From the NCBI RefSeq assembly GCF_014647635.1, contig NZ_BMPO01000002.1:1-64000 (forward strand): a stretch of 64,000 nucleotides of DNA, written 5' to 3'. Under the pieces are notes generated by a model. That model did not search any database and was not told the origin of the DNA. It saw nothing but the letters and a program-made list of their open reading frames with translations. A program made the translations under genes and the position numbers. Origin of the DNA: Pseudomonas matsuisoli. Lineage in GTDB: Bacteria > Pseudomonadota > Gammaproteobacteria > Pseudomonadales > Pseudomonadaceae. Shown here in pieces: positions 35,920 through 44,975 of the stretch. Within the stretch, counting starts at the first letter, position 1; each line of letters starts with the position of its first letter.

Positions 35920-36216
35920 GGGTGATTGCTCCTGGCATTCAATGGTCTCCAAGGTACGACCTAGACGCCTCCCGCCAGGGTTCCACGATGTCAGCGGTAA
36001 CTTATGTAAATTCTTGTGGGCTTTTCCATGGCCGTATCCCCGAAGCGTCTGGACTGTCGTCTGGAAAGGGGCGCACGAGAACGGGCAAAACGCGCTGCGA
36101 TCGCTCAAGAACGCTTGTTTGACATATGAAGTTACGGTAGAAACGGCGCTTGTTTCCGTTCGGTACATCGCCATCCACATGCGGGCTGCGTCGATTCGAA
36201 TGACCTGCTTGCGAGG

Positions 36217-37125
36217 ATGAATGCCGTGGCGGCGCTGAATGCAATTCTGCCGATCTTTTTGTTGATCATGCTTGGCTACGGGCTATGCCGCTTCGGCGTG
36301 CTCACGCCTGATCTGGCCAAGGGTGTCAGCGTTGTGGCGTTCAAGCTGTTCCTACCCTGTGTCCTGCTGACCGGGCTGGCCACGGCGCGGCTGGACCAAG
36401 GGTTTTCACCCGGTTTACTGCTGGCGTACTTCATCCCCGCCTTAGGTGTGTTCGTTTGCACCAGCCTGTACATGCATCGCCGCTTTGGCATGGCAACCTC
36501 GCTGGGGCTCTGTGCGTGTTTTTCCAACAACGTGCTGATTGGTCTTCCGCTGGTCGCAACCCTCTTTGGTGACCAGGGGCTCATCTACACCTTCAGCGTA
36601 CTCGCGTTTCACTCGCTCCTGTTGTTCACCTTCCAAAGCCTGTACACGTCGTTTGCCGGTGCTGAAGCGTTCAGCATGAAAGGCTTCCTCACCAATCTGG
36701 CCAACCCGCTGATCGTGGGCATTCTCATCGGCATCACGATCAACGTCTCGGGGATAAGCCTGCCGGGCGCTGTCGATCATGTCCTTCATTGGATGGCCGA
36801 TGCCGCTTTACCCTGTGCCTTGATCGTGCTCGGGGCAAACCTATCCACCTTCCGACTGATGCCCAGTCGCCTGGCCGTGGGCTTGACCGTGGTCAAGCTC
36901 GTACTCATGCCGGCAGCGGTGCTGTTGGTCAGTGTGCTGGTGGGGCTCAACCCGCTGGCCCGTGCGGTGCTCATCGTGATGGCGGCGAATCCCGCTGGCG
37001 TGAATGTACTGGCGTTCGCCCGTACGCCGGGGGACGTCAAGATCAGCAGTTCGACCATCCTCGTGTCCACCGCGTTTTCGATCGTGACCCTGCCGCTCTG
37101 GATGGCGATCGCGTCTGCGATTTGA
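36217..37125 (+). CDS. AEC-family (auxin efflux carrier) transporter
   Basis: The 302-residue membrane protein has about ten helices in two five-helix halves: ILPIFLLIMLGYGLCRFGVL at the start, CFSNNVLIGLPLVATLFGDQ with the family NN/GLP signature, and the matching VMAANPAGVNVLAFA in the second half. AEC proteins carry organic acids such as malate or malonate. The ATG at 36217 is preceded by GCGAGG. The gene is alone on its strand and is followed by repeats. Confidence 0.9.
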   Translation: MNAVAALNAILPIFLLIMLGYGLCRFGVLTPDLAKGVSVVAFKLFLPCVLLTGLATARLDQGFSPGLLLAYFIPALGVFVCTSLYMHRRFGMATSLGLCACFSNNVLIGLPLVATLFGDQGLIYTFSVLAFHSLLLFTFQSLYTSFAGAEAFSMKGFLTNLANPLIVGILIGITINVSGISLPGAVDHVLHWMADAALPCALIVLGANLSTFRLMPSRLAVGLTVVKLVLMPAAVLLVSVLVGLNPLARAVLIVMAANPAGVNVLAFARTPGDVKISSSTILVSTAFSIVTLPLWMAIASAI

Positions 37126-37166
37126 GCGTTCATCTGCTCATCCCCACAAAACAGCACACCGCTCTT

Positions 37167-37281
37167 GTAGGGGCGGCGGGGCGGCCATCCGCTTTAGCCG
37201 CGAATGCGATCGAAGATCGCACCGCAGCGCTCCCTTAGGACGAGGTAGAAGGTGGATTACCCCCGACGCGGCTAATCCACC
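37167..37281. repeat. REP-like unit and a GGTGGATTA palindrome
   Basis: A degenerate REP unit (GTAGGGGCGGCGGGG...CATC) lies at 37167-37189. At 37251-37281 a palindrome runs from GGTGGATTAC to GCTAATCCACC; it is the reverse-orientation copy of the elements at 28323-28355 and 57576-57606. They sit between the convergent AEC and GgpPS genes. Confidence 0.7.
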
Positions 37282-37309
37282 TTACAGGTTGGAAATGCCT
37301 CCCAGGTGC

Positions 37310-39607
37310 TCAACTCGCACTGGCTACCGGAGGCGGCACGATGCTGCCGGGGACGGGATGGACGTTGCTGGCATCCTGAATGCCGCCAGGTTCGATTGCG
37401 TCGAGGAACTCCTTGCTCCAATGACGAATGTCGTAATACGACACGACGTCGAACAATTCACGCAGACGTGCCTGCGCTTCGGCTTTCGGCAGGTTAAGGC
37501 CGTGGTAGCAGCTGCTGGCGAGGTCAGCGGCGTCGTGCGGGTTGGTAAGAATCGCCCCTTTGAGTTCCGCGGCGGCGCCAGCGAATTCCGACAACACCAG
37601 GACCCCACTGCCTTGCATCAGGCCTTGGGTCGCGACGAATTCCTTGGCAACGAGGTTAAGCCCATCACGCAGCGGCGTGATCCACATGACGTCCGCCATG
37701 GCGTACCACGCGACGACTTCCTCGAACGGGAGCGCACGGAAGTAGAACTGCAGTGGTGTCCAGCCGACATTGGCGAAGCGACCATTGATGCGCCCGACCG
37801 TCTGCTCGATCTGGGTTTGCAGTTCGTCATAGATCGTCATCTCACGCGCCGCCGGTACGCACACGCAGGCCAAGGTGACCTTGTTATGCAGGTCCGGGTA
37901 TTCCTCCAGCATGCGCTCGTAGGCCTGCAGTTTTTCCAGCGTCCCCTTGGTGTAATCCAGGCGTTCCACCGAAAGAATCAAGCGGATGCCTGCCAGCTCC
38001 TTGCGCAGTCTCGCCATCTGTTCCTGGACTTTTTCCAGCTCCAGATTCTGGCGAACGCGTTCGACATCGAGGCCTACAGGGTGTGCGCCAAGCTTGACGG
38101 TGCGGGTGCCGGTATCGACGGCGGTGGTCATCGTCTCCAGGCCGACAGCACAACCGTAGGTCAGGAAGCGGGGCGCGCAGTTCTGTCGCGAGACCGTTTT
38201 CAGCGGCGTCACGCCGCGCGCAACATCGACGAAGTTCTCGACCTGGCGCGGGATGTGGAAACCAACGAAATCACATTGCAGCAGGCTACCGACGATCTGG
38301 CGCCGCCATGGCAAGACGTTAAATACGTCCGCCGATGGGAAATACGTGTGGTGGAAGAAGGCAATGACCAGATCAGGGCGCAATTCACGCAGGTAGGCCG
38401 GTACCATCCACAGGTTGTAGTCGTGCAGCCAGACCGTGGCGCCGATGGCGGCTTCGCGTGCAGTGCGTTCGGCAAAAGCGCGGTTGACGTCGAGATAGAC
38501 CTGCCAGTCGTCTTCACGGAACGTGGCCCGCTCCCAGAACGTATGCAAGGTCGGCCAGAACGCTTCCTTGGAGAAGCGCTTGTAGAAGATGTCGACCTGT
38601 TCTTGAGACAAGCCCACACGGGCTGCCGTGAGCTTAGGATACTGTTCGGCGTCCACCGTCGTATGTTTTTCGAAGGCTTCACCTTCTTCCTCGACGGCCC
38701 AGGCGACCCAGGAACCCTTACGGCCATCGCCAAAGAAGCTCAGCAGCGTTGGAATGATGCCATTAGGCGATTTCGGACGGCGCCGCTGGATCTTGCCATC
38801 GACCCGGTGCTCTTCGTAGGGCAGGCGGTGATACACGATGACCAACTCGGCTTGGCCGGGCTGCGCGGCGACGCGGCGTTCAGCCGCGATGCCGTGCTCG
38901 CCGAGAAAGCCGAAATGCGCGAATGCCTGCAAGATCCCGCCGCAACCAGGACGAGTCGCGTGATAGGTGAAGGTGTTGTTCTGGGTTGCCTCGAGCAGTC
39001 CCGGCTCTGACTCACCGACGCAAACGCCCTTGAAGCCGCAATTGAACATCGACAGGTCATTGAGCGTATCGCCCGCTACCAGCACTTCGCCGTGGGGAAT
39101 ACCCAGGTGGTCCGCAAGCTTCAGCAACGAGCTGCCTTTGTTGACGTCCTTCGGGAGGAAGTCCAGGTAAAGACCGTTGGAGTAGAGCAGGTCACACCCC
39201 AGCTCGTCCGCGATCTCCTGCAACTTAGGGTCCGCGGCGCGTTCAGGGGTACAGAAATAGGAACACCGGCGCGCCTGGGGTACATCTTGACGCTCGAGAT
39301 CAGGGAACGGAGCCAGCGCCTGGGCGACCACGGAGTCGCCTGGCCAAAGGACGTCGATATGGTTCTGCAACGGCTGGATGGGTTGGAGCGTTTCACCGTG
39401 ATAGAGGCTCGCGCCGACGTCGGAGATGATGTAGTCCGGTTGCGGCAGGGTCGGGTCGGCGAGCAGCGGAAGGACCACCTCCAGGCTACGGCCCGTGACA
39501 TAAGCGAGCTTGATTTCCGGGTGTGCGGCGATGGTCTGATACAGGCTCAAGCGGTCTTCCGGATCGCCGGCAAGAAAGGTCCCATCGAGATCGGTAGCAA
39601 GTAGCAT
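37310..39607 (-). CDS. ggpPS: Bifunctional glucosylglycerol-phosphate synthase/phosphatase (GgpPS)
   Basis: The 765-residue protein fuses an N-terminal HAD phosphatase (motif I ATDLDGTF, GDTLNDLSMF as motif IV, about 1-255) to a GT20 glycosyltransferase (about 265-750) with HDYNLWMVPAYLR, FFHHTYFPSADVF, the donor-binding RLDYTKG and DGLNLVAKEF. This domain order is known for GgpPS of Pseudomonas and Stenotrophomonas, which makes the osmolyte glucosylglycerol from ADP-glucose and glycerol 3-phosphate. Trehalose-6-phosphate synthase OtsA is the alternative, but the N-terminal phosphatase and the neighbouring ycaD-like gene favour GgpPS. The ATG at 39607 follows AAAAGGAG at 8 nt. Confidence 0.85.
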   Translation of the reverse strand: MLLATDLDGTFLAGDPEDRLSLYQTIAAHPEIKLAYVTGRSLEVVLPLLADPTLPQPDYIISDVGASLYHGETLQPIQPLQNHIDVLWPGDSVVAQALAPFPDLERQDVPQARRCSYFCTPERAADPKLQEIADELGCDLLYSNGLYLDFLPKDVNKGSSLLKLADHLGIPHGEVLVAGDTLNDLSMFNCGFKGVCVGESEPGLLEATQNNTFTYHATRPGCGGILQAFAHFGFLGEHGIAAERRVAAQPGQAELVIVYHRLPYEEHRVDGKIQRRRPKSPNGIIPTLLSFFGDGRKGSWVAWAVEEEGEAFEKHTTVDAEQYPKLTAARVGLSQEQVDIFYKRFSKEAFWPTLHTFWERATFREDDWQVYLDVNRAFAERTAREAAIGATVWLHDYNLWMVPAYLRELRPDLVIAFFHHTYFPSADVFNVLPWRRQIVGSLLQCDFVGFHIPRQVENFVDVARGVTPLKTVSRQNCAPRFLTYGCAVGLETMTTAVDTGTRTVKLGAHPVGLDVERVRQNLELEKVQEQMARLRKELAGIRLILSVERLDYTKGTLEKLQAYERMLEEYPDLHNKVTLACVCVPAAREMTIYDELQTQIEQTVGRINGRFANVGWTPLQFYFRALPFEEVVAWYAMADVMWITPLRDGLNLVAKEFVATQGLMQGSGVLVLSEFAGAAAELKGAILTNPHDAADLASSCYHGLNLPKAEAQARLRELFDVVSYYDIRHWSKEFLDAIEPGGIQDASNVHPVPGSIVPPPVASAS

Positions 39608-39706
39608 GCGCTGTCTCCTTTTAGCGTAATGGGCTGGCATCTACCCAGCCTGCAAGGGGTGTAGCGCTGAGCGCTAGCAAGTGTTCGCCGGCGCCAACTT
39701 GCTGGG

Positions 39707-39772
39707 GATAAAGGCGGCTTTATCGCCAACAATCTGGCCCTGCGGTGAAATCATGACGGGGCGAACCCCGTC
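39707..39772 (-). terminator. Two hairpins between the ycaD-like gene and ggpPS
   Basis: GACGGGG/CCCCGTC (39755-39772, overlapping the stop) and GATAAAG/CTTTATC (39707-39724) form hairpins after the MFS gene. Neither has a strong T tract on the minus strand, so partial termination or simple mRNA structure is more likely than a full stop. Confidence 0.4.
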
Positions 39773-41030
39773 AGGAAGCAGTTCTCATCGGCTCCTGAGC
39801 CGACTCATCGTCATGGGGTGCATCGGGCATGAGCTCCAAGACGGTGTGACTGGTGCGTACCATCGGGACAAAGTGACCCGGGTTGCCCGAGACAAGGTCG
39901 GTCACATGTCGGCGGCGATACAGGGCGTAGGCCAACAGCAGGCCAAGCATGAGCGCGAAATAGAGTGGCAACGCCGTGGGCCCGACCGCATCCATGAGCA
40001 CGCCAGCGAGTAGCGGGCCTACCGCCGAACCCGCGCCATTGAGCATCAGCAGGCCACTCGAGCCCGACAGAATTTCCTCGGGGTTCAACTGGTCGATCAG
40101 CTGCGCCATCGCAATAGGATAGATCGCGAATGACAAGCCGCCGAAAAGGAACATCATCGCCATTAGCGGCGTTTTCTCCGAAAGCAGCGCAATCAGCACA
40201 CTCACAACGGTCGCGAGGGCAACCACACCGATAAGGATCGTCCGACGATCGAAGCGATCCGACAACCGCCCGATAGGCAATTGCAGCACTGCGCCCCCCA
40301 GGATGGTCACGCTCATCAGCGTACCGATGTCGCTCGCGCTGAACCCTTGCAGGCCGGCGTAGACCGGAGCCATTCCCCAGAACGCGCCCAGGGCGAGACC
40401 CGACAGCAGTGATGCGACGACTGCAATGGGCGCAACATTGAACAGGTGTCGCAAGTTGGTATGCGGCGTATCGGGCACCGGCGGTTGTGCCTGACGGGTG
40501 ATCGCAAGTGGCATGACCGCACAGCAGATCAGCACGGCGGCCACCGCGAACAAGGTGAAGTTGAGTGGGTCGTCCAGTTGCAGCAGTTGCTGCGCCAACG
40601 CTAACGAGCCGAGGTTCACGACCATGTAGATCGCGAAGACCTGGCCGCGTTGTTCGCCTGGTGTCTGTGCGTTGAGCCAGCTTTCGACGACTGTGTAGAG
40701 CGTGACGAGTGCTATGCCGTACAAGACGCGGAGCACCATCCACACCCAGATATCGACGACAAGGACGTGCATGAGCGCCGTGGCGGCAGCCAGCGCCGCG
40801 TAGAACGCGAATACGCGAATGTGACCCACACGACGGATGAGTGGGCGCGCGATCCAGATACCGACCAAGAATCCAACGAAATAGCCGGACATCGCCAAGC
40901 CGAGGAGGGTGGACGAATATCCCTCGGCGGAACCGCGGACGGTAAGCAAGGTGTTGAGAAGGCCGTTACCAAGCAGCAGCAGGGCTACTCCGCACAGCAG
41001 CGAGCTGATGGGTAGAAGCAGTGATGGCAT
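39771..41030 (-). CDS. ycaD: YcaD-like MFS transporter
   Basis: The 419-residue protein has twelve predicted membrane helices, the MFS loop signature GRLSDRFDRRTILIG in the second half, and a C-terminal soluble tail. The LISSLLCGVALLLLGNGLLN-like start and RVLYGIALVTLYTVVESWLNAQ segment match YcaD-family proteins. In Stenotrophomonas rhizophila a ycaD gene accompanies ggpS and is associated with glucosylglycerol export. It lies 163 nt upstream of ggpPS on the same strand, which supports a shared osmolyte role; this is inferred. Confidence 0.8.
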   Translation of the reverse strand: MPSLLLPISSLLCGVALLLLGNGLLNTLLTVRGSAEGYSSTLLGLAMSGYFVGFLVGIWIARPLIRRVGHIRVFAFYAALAAATALMHVLVVDIWVWMVLRVLYGIALVTLYTVVESWLNAQTPGEQRGQVFAIYMVVNLGSLALAQQLLQLDDPLNFTLFAVAAVLICCAVMPLAITRQAQPPVPDTPHTNLRHLFNVAPIAVVASLLSGLALGAFWGMAPVYAGLQGFSASDIGTLMSVTILGGAVLQLPIGRLSDRFDRRTILIGVVALATVVSVLIALLSEKTPLMAMMFLFGGLSFAIYPIAMAQLIDQLNPEEILSGSSGLLMLNGAGSAVGPLLAGVLMDAVGPTALPLYFALMLGLLLAYALYRRRHVTDLVSGNPGHFVPMVRTSHTVLELMPDAPHDDESAQEPMRTAS

Positions 41031-41253
41031 AAGCGCTACACCCTAACAAATCTGAGGGGGTTGGCAAGCATGAACCGGGCCACGAAAGGGCGGATCGGCG
41101 TTTGCTCGCATGAAGAAGATGGCTCTATCTCGGGTGTTTCAGCGACGTGCAAGAAAATCTCCTGTTCGACTCAGTTTCCATGACTGGTGCGGCTGGCGAG
41201 TGACGGGGCGGGCGACTTTTTGGTGCAGTTGCCCTGCTGGGCGCTCGATGGGG

Positions 41254-42072
41254 TCAATGTTTTCCGTTCATTGCACGCCAGATTCGGACACTGCGACGGA
41301 TTTCTTCGTCCAGGCGCGAGCGTTCGTCGCTGTTCCGTGGCGTCTTGGTTGGGGTCAGGTGAGGCAAAACGATTTCCACCATGACCGGACCGTCGAAGCC
41401 GATGTCTTGCAGGGCACGATGTTGGGCGAGGTAGTCGATATGCCCGCTACCAATACCGCCTCGATTGGAGTCGGAGATGTGATAGCTGGCGAGACGTGAA
41501 CCACAGCGGCGAATGACAGCGCAGGGGTCGGTTTCATCGATGTTCATGTGAAAGCTGTCGAGGAGAATGCCTATGCGCGAACTGCCAACATCGCTTAGCA
41601 GCCTCATGCATTCATCGAAGGTGCGAATCATCGGGACTTCGTAGCGATTCACCACTTCGTAGACGAGGCGAATGTCCTGCGAGGTCGCGTACGTTTCCAA
41701 CGTCCTGATGCAGCTCACCAACCGCTCCCAGGCGGCGTTTTCGTTCTCGCAGTTCTGCGTCCATGCGGACAACCCTTGCAATGTCACCCAGGGCGCGCCT
41801 GCATCACGAGCGAAATCTATGGCTTGGCGGTAGAACGCGATTGCGCCTTCGGCGGTTGCTTGGGTGGGGTCTTCTGGTGCGCAGTCGAAGGGGTCGATGG
41901 CGAATATCTGCATACCTTGCGCGTGCGCTAAGGCTCGTAGCTCATGGGCGTCGTACTGACTCGGCGTACCACAGAACTGTATGCCGTCCAGACCGAGCTC
42001 GCGGGCTTTTGAAATCATGGCCTCGGGCTCATCGATTCCAAGTGTCCAAGTGCATATGCCTAGTAGGTTCAC
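41254..42072 (-). CDS. Sugar phosphate isomerase/epimerase-like TIM-barrel protein
   Basis: The protein belongs to the xylose-isomerase-like/AP-endonuclease-2 fold. From the GTG at 42072 it has 272 residues and begins with the usual first strand NLLGICTWTLG. Metal-ligand positions are plausible: Glu in VYEVVNRYE, Asp/His in ILLDSFHMNIDE, His in ASYHISDSNRGGIGSGHID and Glu in VMVEIVLP. Such enzymes epimerise keto-sugars or act on inositol derivatives. The 42072 start has GGGAGG 4 nt upstream; another GTG at 42120 is possible. It is monocistronic by spacing. The specific substrate is unknown. Confidence 0.8.
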   Translation of the reverse strand: MNLLGICTWTLGIDEPEAMISKARELGLDGIQFCGTPSQYDAHELRALAHAQGMQIFAIDPFDCAPEDPTQATAEGAIAFYRQAIDFARDAGAPWVTLQGLSAWTQNCENENAAWERLVSCIRTLETYATSQDIRLVYEVVNRYEVPMIRTFDECMRLLSDVGSSRIGILLDSFHMNIDETDPCAVIRRCGSRLASYHISDSNRGGIGSGHIDYLAQHRALQDIGFDGPVMVEIVLPHLTPTKTPRNSDERSRLDEEIRRSVRIWRAMNGKH

Positions 42073-42400
42073 GTCGCCTCCCGTGTGCCAGTCAATAACT
42101 GAAAAGGCCGAAATAGACACCTCGACCTTTCGCCTCGGCTTGTTTGGATAGGCAGCGACCTTCAGAAATTCAATGTTTCATCTACGCCGGCCAAACTGGG
42201 CCATCCGCCGGGCATCGCAGTTGATTCGGAGGGGGGAGTGGGCTTTGCCGACGCGGAGGCACGCCGCGAGGAAAGTCCACCGGAGCGGGGCGATGAGCTT
42301 TTTGGAATGGTTTGCAGATGCCGTTATCGATGCGAACCGGCAATGCTGTTCCTGTACGGCGCAAGGCGGATGGACGCGCACCCGCCTGGGACGTGCACGA

Positions 42401-43225
42401 CTAACTCAGTTGTTCCACGAAAACCTTGTCAGCTTCGAGCACTGCGGGAAGGTCCGTGAACAGCTTGTCCAGATCGACCCCTTCGAACAGCGGCCCGTCG
42501 AATTCATGCCTGGATTCGGGTGTAAGTCCGCCTTGTTGGGTGATCGCCTCGCAGATCAAGCTCGCCTGGGCGAGTATCCGGGCGTAGCTCGGATCGTCCG
42601 GGCATTGGCTGGGCCGTGCCTGATAGGCGATTGCGTTCTGAATCGTTTTAGGTAGGTTCCATCGGCGCGCCAACTCGGCCCCCACCTCGGGGTACCCGAA
42701 GCCAAGTTGCAGGGCTTCCTCAGCTGCACGTCCGGCGGCATCGCGATGCGCGTGCAAGTTGAGCTTGCCCGCCATTTCTGGAGCGCCGGTCTGAATCAAC
42801 AGCTCGCCAATGTTGTGCATCATGCCGCAACTGAAGGCGGTGTCTGCCTCCTTGCCGGCCTGTTTGGCCAGCAACCGGCTGACGCTCGCCACGCGAAAAC
42901 TGTCCGTCCAGAAGCTTTTGAGGTCGAAGTTGGCGGCTGCCTTGAATGCAGCCGTAAGCCCGGATGCCAGGACCAGCGTGCGCAGGGTATTGAAGCCCAG
43001 GCGCATCGCCGCGTCTTCAATGCTCGCCGACTCACGGGCACCGCGAAAGCGTGCCGAGTTAGCCAGGCGCAGTACTTTCGCGGAGATCACGGGATCGCGC
43101 TCAATGTTCCTGGCAACGCTTTCGAGGCTGGAGGACGGGTTGTCGAATTGCTGGATAAGCTCCTGCACCACCTTGGGAATGCTAGGCAAGGTATGCAGGT
43201 CAGCGAAGAGTGTGTCGATATCCAT
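42401..43225 (-). CDS. HDOD-domain protein
   Basis: The 274-residue protein is one HDOD domain: FADLHTLPSIPKVVQELIQQ, ARNIERDPVISAKVLRLANSA, AAMRLGFNTLRTLVLASGL and the FSCGMMHNIGELLI region where active HD proteins would have HD. The metal-binding HD pair is replaced by HN, as expected for non-catalytic HDOD regulators, which influence signalling networks and motility. The ATG at 43225 lacks a good ribosome-binding site; 43264 is an alternative. It is separated from batD by about 115 nt and is probably its own unit. Confidence 0.88.
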   Translation of the reverse strand: MDIDTLFADLHTLPSIPKVVQELIQQFDNPSSSLESVARNIERDPVISAKVLRLANSARFRGARESASIEDAAMRLGFNTLRTLVLASGLTAAFKAAANFDLKSFWTDSFRVASVSRLLAKQAGKEADTAFSCGMMHNIGELLIQTGAPEMAGKLNLHAHRDAAGRAAEEALQLGFGYPEVGAELARRWNLPKTIQNAIAYQARPSQCPDDPSYARILAQASLICEAITQQGGLTPESRHEFDGPLFEGVDLDKLFTDLPAVLEADKVFVEQLS

Positions 43226-43340
43226 ACGTGCGTCCGTTTGTCGGCGAGGGATATCGGCAAGCATAGGTGGTGACTGACGGCATTCCAGTGCCGTTCGACG
43301 AAAGCTGTATTTTGCTTGCGCCGGTACGGGTGCCCGGCGG

Positions 43341-44975
43341 CTACTTTGGATAGAGCGGCGGCAGGCTGCCTTCGTCGTCCTGCGTTTCCACGGCCGTACG
43401 CGGCGGCAGTTCGCGAATGGCGCGCCAGAGCCCGGTGCCTTGCCAGCGGTGCCCCGTTTCACTGTACAGCGCGCCGTTGAGCCCGTTGAGTGCATCGGAC
43501 AGCGGTGCGAAGCGCGCGGCCATGTCCGCCAATGTCTCTGGCTGCTGGCGTGCCCAGGCATCGAGGGCATGGCGCGTGGCATGCGGATCGTTCGCCTGGC
43601 ACGCGCGGCGCAAGTCGTCGAGCAGATCACGGGCGTCGGGAGTATCGACGGGGGTGAGCACCGCGGGTGTTCGTCGACGTGCGCGCCACCAAAGGCTGAA
43701 ACCCAGGATAGTCGTGCACAGCAGAACCGCACACGCAAGTTGCCACGGCCATAGCCGCGCACTTGAAAAACCCGCCGTGCTTGGAGTCTGTCCGGGGCCG
43801 GCCACGCCTTCTGCGATCAGCGCAGCGCCTACCGAAAGCGTTCTTGCCGGAAGCTCGCTTCGTTCCAGCCGGTCTTCCTGGGTGTTCCACCACGTCACAG
43901 TCAGGGTCGGTATTTCAAAATTCCCTGCGCGGGTCGGAACCAGCGCCTGGCTTTCCTCTCGGCTACCGATCACGCCGGTGCTTTCACCTTGATTGGCAAG
44001 CCGGGGTTGATCGACATAGCTGCGTAATCCGTCCAGAAGCAGGCCTGGCAAGGCCGGAAGCTGGGTGCTGGAAAGACCCTCGGCGCGCAGCATCAGGTTG
44101 CGCGTGAGCGAGTCACCGACATTCACCTCTGTGGGTTCGGGTGACCATGCCTCGGTGAGCGTCAGCGCGCGCGCGGGCAGCCATGGGGCATCGGCCGGAT
44201 AGTCAGCGGGCTTCGGCCGTACCTGCAGCGGTATATCGGGTGAACGCACCCGGGTGACCTTGCCTGGCCGCGGGCCGAATGGGGTAAAGGTGTTGGGTGC
44301 AGACCGGTCTACGAGGGTTGCGCTGAATTCCTGGCCGGGGATCACCAGATCGCCGCTGCGCTGCGGGAAGATCGCATAGCGCACTTCGATCACACCGTGG
44401 CGAACGCCGCCGATGACCTGCTCGTAGGTTCGGGTTTCGCCCAGCTGTTCAGTCTGTGCGTCAGCCATTTGCAGCGGTGTCAGGCGACTGTCGTCATAGA
44501 GCGAAACGGAGTGGAAGATGCGCAGCGTTAGCACGGCCTGCGCTTGGACATAGGGCGAGTCCTGATCCAGGCTGGCGTCGATGAACACCGGTGCCAAGGT
44601 GTCGCGGGCTGGTGCAGTGGGTGCCTGAACGTGCAGCTTGATCGGTTCGCTCGTGGCGCTGCCGAGCTGCAGCGGCGGTATCACCACGTAGCCGAGAGGC
44701 TTGGGCTGCAGCGTGATCATCCAGCGTGTGCTCGCCGCGATACCACCGCTACCGAGCCCGGCGCTTTTGACCTGGCGCGAGCCGAGCACGTCGAACAAGT
44801 CATGCAACGGGCTGAGATCAGGTTTGCCGAATGCCGTGCTGTCGGCGATTTCCAGCGTCAGCTCGACGGTTTCACCCTGGATGAGGGTGCTGCGGTCGAC
44901 GCTCGCGGTGAGGCCCGCAGCGGATGCCAGCATGGCAGGTAATAAAAGCGACAGCGCGTAGAGCAGACGAATCAT
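43341..44975 (-). CDS. batD: BatD-like (oxygen-tolerance) membrane protein
   Basis: The 544-residue protein has a signal peptide (LLYALSLLLPAMLASA), a long periplasmic region with Ig-like repeats (LTASVDRSTLIQGETVELTLEI split, VTWWNTQEDRLERSELPARTL), a single membrane helix at about 410-430, and a cytoplasmic tail. This is the BatD/protein-BatD layout of MoxR-associated operons. Its ATG overlaps the batBC stop (ATGA). It is the last gene of the six-gene operon and may interact with the VWA proteins in the membrane. Confidence 0.9.
   Translation of the reverse strand: MIRLLYALSLLLPAMLASAAGLTASVDRSTLIQGETVELTLEIADSTAFGKPDLSPLHDLFDVLGSRQVKSAGLGSGGIAASTRWMITLQPKPLGYVVIPPLQLGSATSEPIKLHVQAPTAPARDTLAPVFIDASLDQDSPYVQAQAVLTLRIFHSVSLYDDSRLTPLQMADAQTEQLGETRTYEQVIGGVRHGVIEVRYAIFPQRSGDLVIPGQEFSATLVDRSAPNTFTPFGPRPGKVTRVRSPDIPLQVRPKPADYPADAPWLPARALTLTEAWSPEPTEVNVGDSLTRNLMLRAEGLSSTQLPALPGLLLDGLRSYVDQPRLANQGESTGVIGSREESQALVPTRAGNFEIPTLTVTWWNTQEDRLERSELPARTLSVGAALIAEGVAGPGQTPSTAGFSSARLWPWQLACAVLLCTTILGFSLWWRARRRTPAVLTPVDTPDARDLLDDLRRACQANDPHATRHALDAWARQQPETLADMAARFAPLSDALNGLNGALYSETGHRWQGTGLWRAIRELPPRTAVETQDDEGSLPPLYPK

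Noticed and set aside
37289-39010. 573-codon open frame on the plus strand
   Set aside because: It is antisense to ggpPS, whose motifs are unambiguous. Long antisense frames are expected in high-G+C genes, and its translation resembles no family.
42268-42278. GAGGAAAGTCC, resembling the P4 core of RNase P RNA
   Set aside because: The rest of the RNase P RNA, in particular the distal conserved core and closing helix, is absent, and the stretch is too short.
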